DNA from: Rhizobium sp. ZPR4
GTDB taxonomy: Bacteria > Pseudomonadota > Alphaproteobacteria > Rhizobiales > Rhizobiaceae
Assembly: GCF_040215725.1 (NCBI RefSeq)
Contig: NZ_CP157968.1
Span: forward strand, 806,001-870,000
Direction: 5' to 3'
Length of the DNA stretch: 64,000 nucleotides
In this document: positions 56,812-64,000 of the stretch, piece after piece
How positions within the stretch are numbered: the first letter of the stretch is position 1
Layout of the letters: every line of letters begins with the position of its first letter
The notes under the pieces: model-generated
The model's input: only the letters and a program-made list of their open reading frames with translations
Told to the model about the DNA's origin: nothing
Databases searched by the model: none
Translations under genes and position numbers: made by a program

Positions 56812-59800
56812 TCAGGCTTTGAAGTCCAGCTTGACCTCGCAAGCGCCGATCGAGGCCGGCAAGAGCGGCTTGCGGATGCGCTGGCCGAACTGGCGCTTGA
56901 AGCCGAAGATGTTGCCGATCAGGCTCTTGGTATAGAGGCCGGGGCCGCTCGAATAGATGCGCCAGCCGCCATCTACGGCGATGTCGCCCGCCTTGACGCC
57001 CCCCCATTCCGACGAAGCCTGATAGCGGTCGTCGAAGGCCGCGTCACTGCTGCTGAAATAGGTGTTGCGCTGGCGGAGCGAGGCGTGCTCCACCCGGCCG
57101 CTGACAGCGATCGGGTTGGCAACCGCCAGCGCCGCCCAGACGGCCTCCGCGTCGTCGTCGAGGGCGAGCGCCTCGCAGTAGCGCAGATGGGCATGCACGT
57201 ACATGAGCCCGATCTCGCGGCCGAAGAAGGCCGAGGATTCGGCGCGCCGGAACAGTTTTTCCGGGCCACCGGAATAGGTCGCCGGCTTTTCCATCAGGCG
57301 AACGCCGTCGGGGAAGAGCAGGTTCTCGCGGATGATCTTCATATGGGCGTGGCGCTGGTCAGGCGTGAAGAGGCCGCCGATCATCGGCTGGGTCATCGCG
57401 ATCAGCGAATAATGCAGGCCGGTGCGGGTGTCCTCGGGATGCAGCAGAAGTTCGACGCCGTCATGGCTTGGATCAAAGACGCCGTAGCCGGCAACGACGC
57501 CATCGCGCATCAGGAGCCGGTTGAAATCGGCGCGCATGGCAACCGCGGTCGCCTGAAGCGACTGCGCTTCCTCATTGCGGCTTGCAAGCGTCAGGATGTT
57601 GGCATAGCGCACCAGCTGTTCGTAAAGCAGGGATACCGTCCAGCTGCTGACCATCCAGTCGCGCAAATGCGGATCGGCCGGCTGCAGGCTATCGTTCCAG
57701 TCGCCCTCGCCGTAGCGGATCAGGCTTGTGCCAGGTACGAAGCGGCTGCGGACCGTGTCCAGCAGCTTTTCGATATGATCGGAGATCGTCGCACGTTCCG
57801 AGGTCAGTTGCATGGTGTCGTCGGCACGCCATGGGACCATCTCGGCGAGGAAGGTGATGTCGCCGGTCGCCTCGATATAATCGCAGAGCGCCTTCAGCGG
57901 CCAAACGACGATATCGCCATGCGCCTCGCCGGCGCGGATATTGGCGTAGGGCTCCAGCATGAACCATTGCGGCCAGTCGCCGCGATCGCGGTACTGCTCG
58001 GAAAAGAGCGTGGAGAGAATCTGCCGGACTTCTTCGTCATGCTCGTAGGCGATCAGGAATTCGATCGGCCCCTGGCAGACGTCGCGCGTGCCCCAGGCAG
58101 CGCCCGTATATTGTTCGAGCCCATGCGGTACACTCAAATGCACGATGGCGTCATGCGCGATCCAGGGCAGCATCACAGCCTGTGCCTCTACATCGCGGCC
58201 GTTGCCGTCGATACGCGCGTCTCGCGTCACATGGCTCCAGAAGCGCTGGGCCGGTGCCAGCATCTCTTCGCTGTCGACACCGGCGCTGTAGCGCGCAGCA
58301 AGGGCTTCGGCCGCATCCGGATCGGTCATCGATCCCGTGACGGCAAAACGCAGTGCCTTCGTTGGTTTCGATTTCAACGCAATGAACGGGCCATTGCGGG
58401 TAGCGCCATCGCTGTAGAGCAGCTCATCGCCGCCGACTGCCTCGACCGCGTCCGGCGTCGAGGTGACGAGGTGATAGCCGGCCTTCGGGTAGCGATCCCA
58501 CAGCCAGGATGGCTGCGGACGGAAGGAGATGCGCTTGGCGGCCGCATCCACCGCAATATTGGCCACCGCTTCATAATCTCGTTCGCCGAGCACGATGTGG
58601 CCGAAGACGAGGAAGCGGCAGGCTTCGCCCTCCACCGAGACGCTCCACTGCATGGCCGGATTGTCGCCGGAGGCGATTGCCGAGACGGTGATGGTGCGGC
58701 CGGGGAGCTTGTAGATCCAACGCGTGTCACTCAAGCCCATTTCGAAGGCGGCGGGTACGCCAAGCAGATGCCAGCCGTCACCGAGGTCGACAAGGATACG
58801 CAGGCCGCTCGATCGCGTCAGGTTGTACGGGTCGCGGGAAACGGAGAACAGCTTGTGGAAGGAGGTGTTGCCGATGGTCAGCTGCGCGGCGAAGATGCCC
58901 TGCATCCAGCAGGTGGCCGCCAGCGTCTGGTCGTCGAGCAGCATGTTCTGGCCGCTGCGGACGATGGCGCCGTGACGGCGCGCCACCAGCCGTTCTTTTT
59001 CGCGCAGCACGATATGCCTGTTATGTGGCCCATCCGGCACGAAGAAGGAGATCAGCTTTCCATCCGCATGCTCTTCCAGCATCCGCTCGGGATAGAGCGC
59101 ATCGATCGCGGTTTGATCCAGGTCGTCGCTCTCGGCAAGCGGCGCATCCTGCACGAGGCTGCGGGCTGATTGCGCTGATACTATCGCGTCCATTGCCAAC
59201 TCGCGCTGAAGCTTCGGCAGGCCATCGAGATGGGCAAGATCGGCATCGCTGGAGGCGGCCGGATGATCGGCGATGAAGAGGCCGAAGAAGGTCGTGGTGG
59301 TTGATGCACCTGCTGCAAGGGAAAGCGGCTTCGACTGGATTGTCGGGCAGGCGACCTCATGCTGGCGGCGCACGCTTGGCAGGTCGCTGCCGAAGCCCGG
59401 TACCATGACGCCGTCGTTGCTCTCGGAGGGTACGAGGAGCTGGATTGCATCGGTCGCGTAAGCCGCTGCACCTTCGAGGCAGCCTTGCGCGAGCCACGGA
59501 TTTCGTCCGCCACCCTGCTTGAGGTTCTGCCGGTTCATGATGACCGGGCCGAAGGCGGCATGGCCGGCGATATGATGGTCGATATATTGCGAAGCATAGG
59601 CTTCGCTATTCATCAGGAAGCCACGATCGCCGAGGCCAACGTCCTGAACGAGGATGAGATCGGCCGAAAGCGCCGCATTGGTGCCGTTTTCCAACGAGAT
59701 TTGCCAGAACCATGCGGTCTCATTCGGGTGCAGCCGCAGGCTGGCCGTGTGTCTGACACCGGCCGTCTCGCCGCTCCAGGCAAAACCGCTCTTGCCATGG

Positions 59801-60072
59801 CCAAACTTTACCGCAGCCTTGGGTCCGACGATTTCGGCTGTTGCCGGCTTTGCGCCGCCGACGCGCAGATAGAGCCGGCCGATGCCGCCATAGACAGGCG
59901 AACCGAGCACCTGGTTGATCATGACGCCGCCCTTTTGGTCGGCGAAGTCGATCGAAAACAGTGTGCCGTTCGGCAGGGCCGAAGCCGATAGACCGGCATT
60001 GTTGCCGAGCGTGATAAGACCGAGTTCTTCGCGGCGGGGCGTTTGGAAACTGCGATTGGAGTCCGAGGACAT
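56812..60072 (-). CDS. GH94 glycoside phosphorylase (1,2-beta-oligoglucan phosphorylase-like)
   Basis: This 1086-residue protein has the length and domain order of GH94 phosphorylases of the 1,2-beta-oligoglucan type. An N-terminal beta-sandwich is followed by an (alpha/alpha)6 barrel with the catalytic aspartate expected in GAAWGTRD (near 664), then GEGDWNDSLQPADP and YSGGPEKLFRRAESSAFFGRE. It should split a beta-glucan with phosphate to give a sugar 1-phosphate. Its similarity to the C-terminal domain of cyclic glucan synthase ChvB/NdvB is notable. The substrate is not certain. It has no signal peptide, so it is cytoplasmic, and is the last gene of the GntR-GH2-GH94 unit. Confidence 0.85.
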   Translation of the reverse strand: MSSDSNRSFQTPRREELGLITLGNNAGLSASALPNGTLFSIDFADQKGGVMINQVLGSPVYGGIGRLYLRVGGAKPATAEIVGPKAAVKFGHGKSGFAWSGETAGVRHTASLRLHPNETAWFWQISLENGTNAALSADLILVQDVGLGDRGFLMNSEAYASQYIDHHIAGHAAFGPVIMNRQNLKQGGGRNPWLAQGCLEGAAAYATDAIQLLVPSESNDGVMVPGFGSDLPSVRRQHEVACPTIQSKPLSLAAGASTTTTFFGLFIADHPAASSDADLAHLDGLPKLQRELAMDAIVSAQSARSLVQDAPLAESDDLDQTAIDALYPERMLEEHADGKLISFFVPDGPHNRHIVLREKERLVARRHGAIVRSGQNMLLDDQTLAATCWMQGIFAAQLTIGNTSFHKLFSVSRDPYNLTRSSGLRILVDLGDGWHLLGVPAAFEMGLSDTRWIYKLPGRTITVSAIASGDNPAMQWSVSVEGEACRFLVFGHIVLGERDYEAVANIAVDAAAKRISFRPQPSWLWDRYPKAGYHLVTSTPDAVEAVGGDELLYSDGATRNGPFIALKSKPTKALRFAVTGSMTDPDAAEALAARYSAGVDSEEMLAPAQRFWSHVTRDARIDGNGRDVEAQAVMLPWIAHDAIVHLSVPHGLEQYTGAAWGTRDVCQGPIEFLIAYEHDEEVRQILSTLFSEQYRDRGDWPQWFMLEPYANIRAGEAHGDIVVWPLKALCDYIEATGDITFLAEMVPWRADDTMQLTSERATISDHIEKLLDTVRSRFVPGTSLIRYGEGDWNDSLQPADPHLRDWMVSSWTVSLLYEQLVRYANILTLASRNEEAQSLQATAVAMRADFNRLLMRDGVVAGYGVFDPSHDGVELLLHPEDTRTGLHYSLIAMTQPMIGGLFTPDQRHAHMKIIRENLLFPDGVRLMEKPATYSGGPEKLFRRAESSAFFGREIGLMYVHAHLRYCEALALDDDAEAVWAALAVANPIAVSGRVEHASLRQRNTYFSSSDAAFDDRYQASSEWGGVKAGDIAVDGGWRIYSSGPGLYTKSLIGNIFGFKRQFGQRIRKPLLPASIGACEVKLDFKA

Positions 60073-60201
60073 AAGCGTAATCTCGCTGATTCATGGATCG
60101 GATGGGAGGCACTAGATCACAAGGCGGCGCCCGATCATAGGAGGCAATTCGCCATTGATCCGTGCAATCTTTTGTGACGATTTGCCGAGGACGCGGGGTC
60201 C

Positions 60202-60228
60202 GATCCGGCGCAATGCGCCGGATCTTTT
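60202..60228 (+). other. Hairpin with T run on the plus strand
   Basis: GATCCGGCGC (60202-60211) pairs perfectly with GCGCCGGATC (60215-60224) around AAT and is followed by TTTT on the plus strand. Both neighbouring genes are on the minus strand, where no T run follows, so it may be an intergenic stabiliser or processing site between GH2 and GH94 messages rather than a terminator for them. Confidence 0.5.
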
Positions 60229-60247
60229 GGTGCGCGGACGCACGGTT

Positions 60248-62716
60248 TCAATGGTGCGGAGGCTGGGCAACCTGGTTGGCCATGCGCATGACAGTCGAGA
60301 GATCGGCATCGTCAAAGGCTTCTTTGGAGATGCCTTTGACCTTGAACGTCCTGCTTTCGCCAGGCGCGAGATTGACCAGCATGTCGTCGACCTCGGCATT
60401 CGGGCTGATACGGTCGACGAACAGGCAGACATCGCGCAGGAGCGACTGCGCCGTGATGGTCACGGTGATCCCGTCCGCCATCTGGACGCTCTCGATGTCG
60501 AAGCGGGGCTGCGGGTATTGCAGCTTCATATCCTTTTCGAAGAACCACCAGGCTTCCGCATCGCCGAGGCGGGCGCGCAGGAATTCATGGCGCGGATCGC
60601 CCGGTGTCGCAACCTCGGCCGGGATCTCGATATCTGCATTCTCGAAACGATCGCACAGAACGCGCCAGACGTGGTGGCGGGCAAGCAGCTTGCCGGTGAA
60701 GTCGAAACGCTCGACGGTGAAGGGTACGCGCCAAAACAGGGTCGCGTCGTTGACGGCGACTGCGGCCAAGCCATCGCCGCGCGGCTGGATGGTGAGGAGA
60801 TGCGGCGCATAGCTATGTTTCAAGGCGTACCAGAGCGGCTTCTTCCGGCCGGCGCCATCGACAGCCGCCCAGGAGGTGACCGGCCAGCAATCGTTGAGCT
60901 GCCAGACGATCGTGCCCATGCAGGTCGGCCGATGCGAGCGCATATGATCGATGCCGAAACTGATCGCCCGCGCCTGGTTCAACTGCGTGACGAAAAGCCA
61001 GTCGTCGAAATTTTGCGGGCGGGGAAACCAGCCCTCCAACCCTTGCAGAAGCTTGTCGTTGCCGCCGGTTGCCTTCTGGTGATGCAGGACGGCAGGAGAG
61101 GCTGGCGCGCGGTCTTTCTCGCGCACGGACTGGGCAAGCGTTGCGAAGGTCGGTGGCGCCTGCCAGCCGAATTCGGAGCAGAAGCGCGGGATATAGTTGC
61201 GGTAGGTCTCGTAGCCCACCTCGTTCCAGACGTCCCAGATGTGCCTGCAGCCGTGTTCATCGGCATTCGGCGCGATCTCCATCGAGCCGGAATAGGGGCT
61301 GCCTGGCCAATAAGGTCGTGTTGGATCGATCCCGGCCACCAGCTTTGGCAGCAGATCGAGATAGTAGCCGGCACCCCACGGACGATTGCCGAGCACATCC
61401 TGCCAGCCCCAGTCGAAATAGCCCCAGATATTCTCGTTATTGCCGTTCCAGATGACCAGCGAGGCATAGGGCATGAGCCTTGTGATGGCCTCGCGGGCTT
61501 CCGCCTCGATCTCGCTATAAACCGGCTCTTCCTCAGGATAGGTGGCGCAGGCAAACAGGAAATCCTGCCAGACCATGATGCCAGCGGCATCGCATTCCTC
61601 GTAGAAGGTATCGGTCTCATAGATGCCGCCGCCCCAGACGCGCAGCATGTTCATGTTGGCGTCGCGGGCCTGAGCGATTCTTTCCCGATAGCGCTCTCGC
61701 GTCACGCGCGGCAGGAAGCAATCGTCAGGGATCCAGTTGGCGCCGCGGGCAAAGACCGGCACGTCGTTGACGACGAGGGTGAAGGCGGAGCCGATCTCAT
61801 CCGGTGTCGTATCCAGCCGCACGGAACGGAAGCCGACGCGCCGCTTCCAGCCGTCGAGTGCCGCACCATCGGAGCCGAGCAGTTGCAGGTCGAGATCGTA
61901 AAGCGGCTGGCCGCCCATTCCATGCGGCCACCAGACCTGCGGATTGTCGATGCGGCATTCGATCAGCGCATGGGTCTCTCCTTGCGCGACACGAACTTCC
62001 GCGCGCTTGCCGCCGATGAAGAGGACAAGGGCCGCGCTATCCGTGCCCTTGTCGGCCCATTCGATCTCGACATGCAGGCGCGCAACGCCCTGGCTGCCCT
62101 GTAGTGTGATTTCCGGGCGAATGCTGCCGAGACGCGCCTTTGACCAGTTCTCGATGACAATCGGCTTCCAGATGCCCGAGGTGACGACTGTCGGACCCCA
62201 GTCCCAGCCGAAATTGCAGGCCATCTTGCGGATGAGGTTGCTCGGGCCGGGGTAATTCTGGGGAATATCGGCGGCGCTGCCGAGCTGCTTGCGCACCTCA
62301 TCGCCATGCTCATAGGCGGATTGGAAATCGACAATCAGCTCGTTGCGGCCGCTTTTGAGGTGGTCGCCGATGTCAAAGCGATAGCTGCGATGCATGTTGC
62401 GGGTTTCGCCAAGCGCGGTTCCGTTCAGCTCCAGGCGCGCAGCTGTATCGAGGCCGAGGCATGAAAGATCGATGCGCTCGGCGTCCTCGCCGTCCCAATC
62501 GAAGGCCAGGCGGTAACGCCAGGCGGAGCGACCGATCCAATCCTGAGAGATCTCGTTGACGTCGAGATAGGGGTCGGTGATCAACTGCGCCGCCATCAGG
62601 TCGAGATGAACGTTGCCCGGCACGGCGGCAGGTATTGCGTTCGGCAGGGCCGGTGCGCTGGAGGGTGCGCGAAGGCGCGAGATGGTCCAGCCGGTGTCGA
62701 GCGTCTGTCTTTTCAT
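60248..62716 (-). CDS. GH2 beta-mannosidase
   Basis: This 822-residue glycoside hydrolase family 2 enzyme has the sandwich-immunoglobulin-barrel order. The acid/base is E428 in WNGNNENIWG and the nucleophile E515 in FCSEFGWQ. The WNGNNEN and WWPHG signatures, PVFARGANWIP and VWGGGIYE fit the beta-mannosidase branch rather than beta-galactosidase. It removes terminal beta-mannose from oligosaccharides. There is no signal peptide, so it acts on imported sugar. It lies between the GntR and GH94 genes with a 28-bp gap from the GntR stop. Confidence 0.93.
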   Translation of the reverse strand: MKRQTLDTGWTISRLRAPSSAPALPNAIPAAVPGNVHLDLMAAQLITDPYLDVNEISQDWIGRSAWRYRLAFDWDGEDAERIDLSCLGLDTAARLELNGTALGETRNMHRSYRFDIGDHLKSGRNELIVDFQSAYEHGDEVRKQLGSAADIPQNYPGPSNLIRKMACNFGWDWGPTVVTSGIWKPIVIENWSKARLGSIRPEITLQGSQGVARLHVEIEWADKGTDSAALVLFIGGKRAEVRVAQGETHALIECRIDNPQVWWPHGMGGQPLYDLDLQLLGSDGAALDGWKRRVGFRSVRLDTTPDEIGSAFTLVVNDVPVFARGANWIPDDCFLPRVTRERYRERIAQARDANMNMLRVWGGGIYETDTFYEECDAAGIMVWQDFLFACATYPEEEPVYSEIEAEAREAITRLMPYASLVIWNGNNENIWGYFDWGWQDVLGNRPWGAGYYLDLLPKLVAGIDPTRPYWPGSPYSGSMEIAPNADEHGCRHIWDVWNEVGYETYRNYIPRFCSEFGWQAPPTFATLAQSVREKDRAPASPAVLHHQKATGGNDKLLQGLEGWFPRPQNFDDWLFVTQLNQARAISFGIDHMRSHRPTCMGTIVWQLNDCWPVTSWAAVDGAGRKKPLWYALKHSYAPHLLTIQPRGDGLAAVAVNDATLFWRVPFTVERFDFTGKLLARHHVWRVLCDRFENADIEIPAEVATPGDPRHEFLRARLGDAEAWWFFEKDMKLQYPQPRFDIESVQMADGITVTITAQSLLRDVCLFVDRISPNAEVDDMLVNLAPGESRTFKVKGISKEAFDDADLSTVMRMANQVAQPPHH

Positions 62717-62744
62717 GTCATGTGTCCGTTATGGAATGTTTGTC

Positions 62745-63443
62745 TCAAACAGCCTTTGGCGCGATGAACTGCAGGCCCGCCTGCAGGTGGCGGTTCATAT
62801 GATAGGCGTAGGCGATTCGATCCCGTTGTTCCAACGCTTCGATGATAGTGCGATGGTCATTATAGGCGCTGTCGACGGCCTCGCGAGAGCGCTTGCCCGC
62901 CTCCATGAGCCGCTGCAACAATGGCTGCAGAATGCCATAGACTTGTGACAGAGTCTGATTGCCGGCGAAGCCGACAAGAGCGGCATGAAACCTGAAATCG
63001 AGCTCCGCGGCCTCGGTCAGTCCTGGCGCGGCTTTCATCGCGTCATTGATGGAGCGCAGCCTGTCGATGGCGGCTTCATCGAGAGTTTCGAACAGAAGGT
63101 CACTGAGATTGACCTCGATGAGGCGACGAAACCCCTGGATATCGAGAAAGCTTTCCGCCGATATGTCGATGGCGAAGGAAAAAAGGTCCATCAGCGCCTG
63201 CTGGCGGCGATCCGTTATGACGGCGCCGACCTTTTGGCGGCTTTCGACGATGCCGTAGGCCTTCAGGATGCGGATCGCTTCGCGCACCGTATTGCGGCTG
63301 GCATTGAACATGGAAGCGAGCTCCGCCTCCGAGGGTAGCGCGTCTCCGAGACCGAGATTGCGCTCGCGCATCAGTCGCCGCAATGCGTCGACCACCTGAT
63401 CGACCGCTGAAGCTCTATCCTCGATATCAGCGGTTTTTGCCAC
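62745..63443 (-). CDS. GntR-family (FadR/FCD subclass) regulator
   Basis: This 232-residue protein has an N-terminal winged HTH (ALPSEAELASMFNASRNTVREAI) and a C-terminal all-helical FCD domain, with the metal/ligand histidines and DFRFHAALVGFAGN. FCD regulators of the uronate and sugar-acid class usually bind the pathway intermediate. Start GTG 63443 is preferred because GGAGGAGACG lies directly upstream and conserved sequence begins there. The open frame beyond it is not protein-like. It begins the GH2-GH94 unit and is divergent from the mannonate dehydratase gene. Confidence 0.9.
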   Translation of the reverse strand: MAKTADIEDRASAVDQVVDALRRLMRERNLGLGDALPSEAELASMFNASRNTVREAIRILKAYGIVESRQKVGAVITDRRQQALMDLFSFAIDISAESFLDIQGFRRLIEVNLSDLLFETLDEAAIDRLRSINDAMKAAPGLTEAAELDFRFHAALVGFAGNQTLSQVYGILQPLLQRLMEAGKRSREAVDSAYNDHRTIIEALEQRDRIAYAYHMNRHLQAGLQFIAPKAV

Positions 63444-63468
63444 CGTCTCTCCTCCGTTGTTGAAAGCA

Positions 63469-63483
63469 TATTGTTGGTCAATA
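63469..63483. promoter_or_regulatory. GntR operator candidate
   Basis: TATTG-TTGGT-CAATA is an inverted repeat between the GntR gene (start 63443) and the divergent mannonate dehydratase gene (start 63561). It includes a TTGGT core like that of FCD-class GntR sites. Position supports control in both directions. Confidence 0.6.
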
Positions 63484-63560
63484 ATGGGTGTCAAGCGACA
63501 TGGAATGATGGACATTTCGCTTTTCAGCGGTATTTTGACCGACAAATGGAGGGGTGTCGC

Positions 63561-64000
63561 ATGGAAAGCTGCTGGCGTTGGTTTGGTCCGAAAGATCTCG
63601 TTCCGCTTTTGCACGCCCGCCAGGCCGGCGCGACAGGCATCGTCACGGCCCTGCACGAAGTCTCGCATTCGCGCGTCTGGACGCCGGCCGAAATCGAGGC
63701 GCGAAAGGCACTCGTCGAGGCGGCGGGATTGCGCTGGAGCGTCTGCGAATCGATCCCGGTGCCAAGCGCCATAAAGCTCGGCGGCGCAGGCGCAAAAGCT
63801 GCGATCGGCGTCTGGAAGGACAGCCTTGCGAATCTCGCCCGCTCCGGCATCAAAACCGTCTGCTATAATTTCATGCCGGTGGTCGATTGGACACGCACGG
63901 ATCTGCGCTTCGAAATGCCGACCACGGCATTGGCCCTGCGTTTCGACATGGTGGAGTTCGTCGCCTATGACGTCTTCGTCCTGCGCAGGAAGGGTGCGGA
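63561..64000 (+). CDS. uxuA: Mannonate dehydratase (3' end beyond window)
   Basis: The frame is open to the window end and encodes 146 residues, beginning MESCWRWFGPKDLVPLLHAR and then QAGATGIVTALHEVSHSRVW. This is the N-terminus of UxuA, the metal-dependent enzyme that dehydrates D-mannonate to 2-keto-3-deoxygluconate in glucuronate breakdown. Further family landmarks are CESIPVP and GIKTVCYNFMPVVDWTRTDL. ATG 63561 follows GGAGGGG. It is divergent from the GntR gene, which probably senses mannonate or a relative. Confidence 0.95.
   Translation, partial: MESCWRWFGPKDLVPLLHARQAGATGIVTALHEVSHSRVWTPAEIEARKALVEAAGLRWSVCESIPVPSAIKLGGAGAKAAIGVWKDSLANLARSGIKTVCYNFMPVVDWTRTDLRFEMPTTALALRFDMVEFVAYDVFVLRRKGA

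Noticed and set aside
56752..59169. An 805-codon plus-strand frame opposite the GH94 gene, and a similar 649-codon frame opposite GH2 at 60155-62104
   Set aside because: Both lack any recognisable motif and overlap strongly supported enzymes.

Overview
The window reads as a contiguous piece of a high-GC alphaproteobacterial genome, most likely from the Rhizobium/Agrobacterium group. The pointers are a minD-minE pair with alphaproteobacterial-type protein sequence, a GCG_CRPN-type small secreted protein, DUF992, CsbD, DUF4153 and DUF779 proteins, a glutamine-type ABC cassette, and an intergenic repeat of the kind scattered through rhizobial genomes. In several Rhizobiaceae the min genes lie on a secondary replicon (chromid or megaplasmid). 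Together with the many catabolic and regulatory cassettes here, this makes a secondary replicon plausible, but it is not proven. I see no rRNA, tRNA, insertion sequence, phage gene, CRISPR array or plasmid replication gene. Coding density is high and almost every gene looks intact. Only the two ends are cut (minD at the left, uxuA at the right).

Layout, left to right. 1-2.1 kb: minD-minE, a structured 3' region with a strong terminator, and a secreted polysaccharide deacetylase. 2.1-3.9 kb: a TetR repressor divergent from a pspA-yiaAB envelope-stress pair, with three copies of one operator between them. 3.9-10.7 kb: a giant LplT/PlsC/acyl-ACP-synthetase fusion, then a DUF4153 membrane protein with an OmpR/CreC-like two-component system. 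10.7-15.7 kb: a long non-coding stretch with hairpins, a GAF-GGDEF diguanylate cyclase, a serine hydrolase, an acetyltransferase and an AraC regulator. 16-21.4 kb: leuA, a saccharopine-dehydrogenase-like/DUF4166 protein coupled to a DCC thiol protein, a small secreted protein and a PAP2 phosphatase. 21.8-25 kb: an AcoR-like regulator without an AAA+ domain, an aldehyde dehydrogenase and its DUF779 partner. 25-33 kb: small stress, detoxification and redox genes, each with its own regulator. 33-38 kb: a CsbD-BON-DUF992 operon, katG and divergent oxyR. 38.3-44.6 kb: a five-gene ABC uptake and amidohydrolase operon divergent from a MocR regulator. 44.6-48.2 kb: a flippase, glycosyltransferase and acyltransferase cluster. 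48.4-53.6 kb: a J-domain protein, an NrtR-like regulator divergent from an SPFH plus NAD-kinase-like pair, and a DegP-like protease. 53.8-56.7 kb: a DUF2161 nuclease-like protein and a WcbI-GSCFA pair. 56.8-64 kb: a glycan-catabolism locus with GH94 phosphorylase, GH2 beta-mannosidase, a GntR regulator and divergent mannonate dehydratase.

The recurring theme is a compact regulator facing its targets across a palindromic operator: TetR/pspA, TetR/hydrolase, MocR/ABC operon, NrtR/SPFH-NADK and GntR/glycan genes. The parts I judge least explained by known biology are the NrtR-SPFH-NAD-kinase-like module (49.2-52.0 kb), the MocR-controlled transporter operon carrying a dihydroxyphthalate-decarboxylase-like protein (38.3-44.6 kb), an aldo/keto reductase that has lost two catalytic residues (31.8-32.8 kb), a CsbD gene whose only possible start codon is ATT (33.08 kb), and the WcbI-GSCFA pair. 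All functions are read from sequence by eye. No database search was run.
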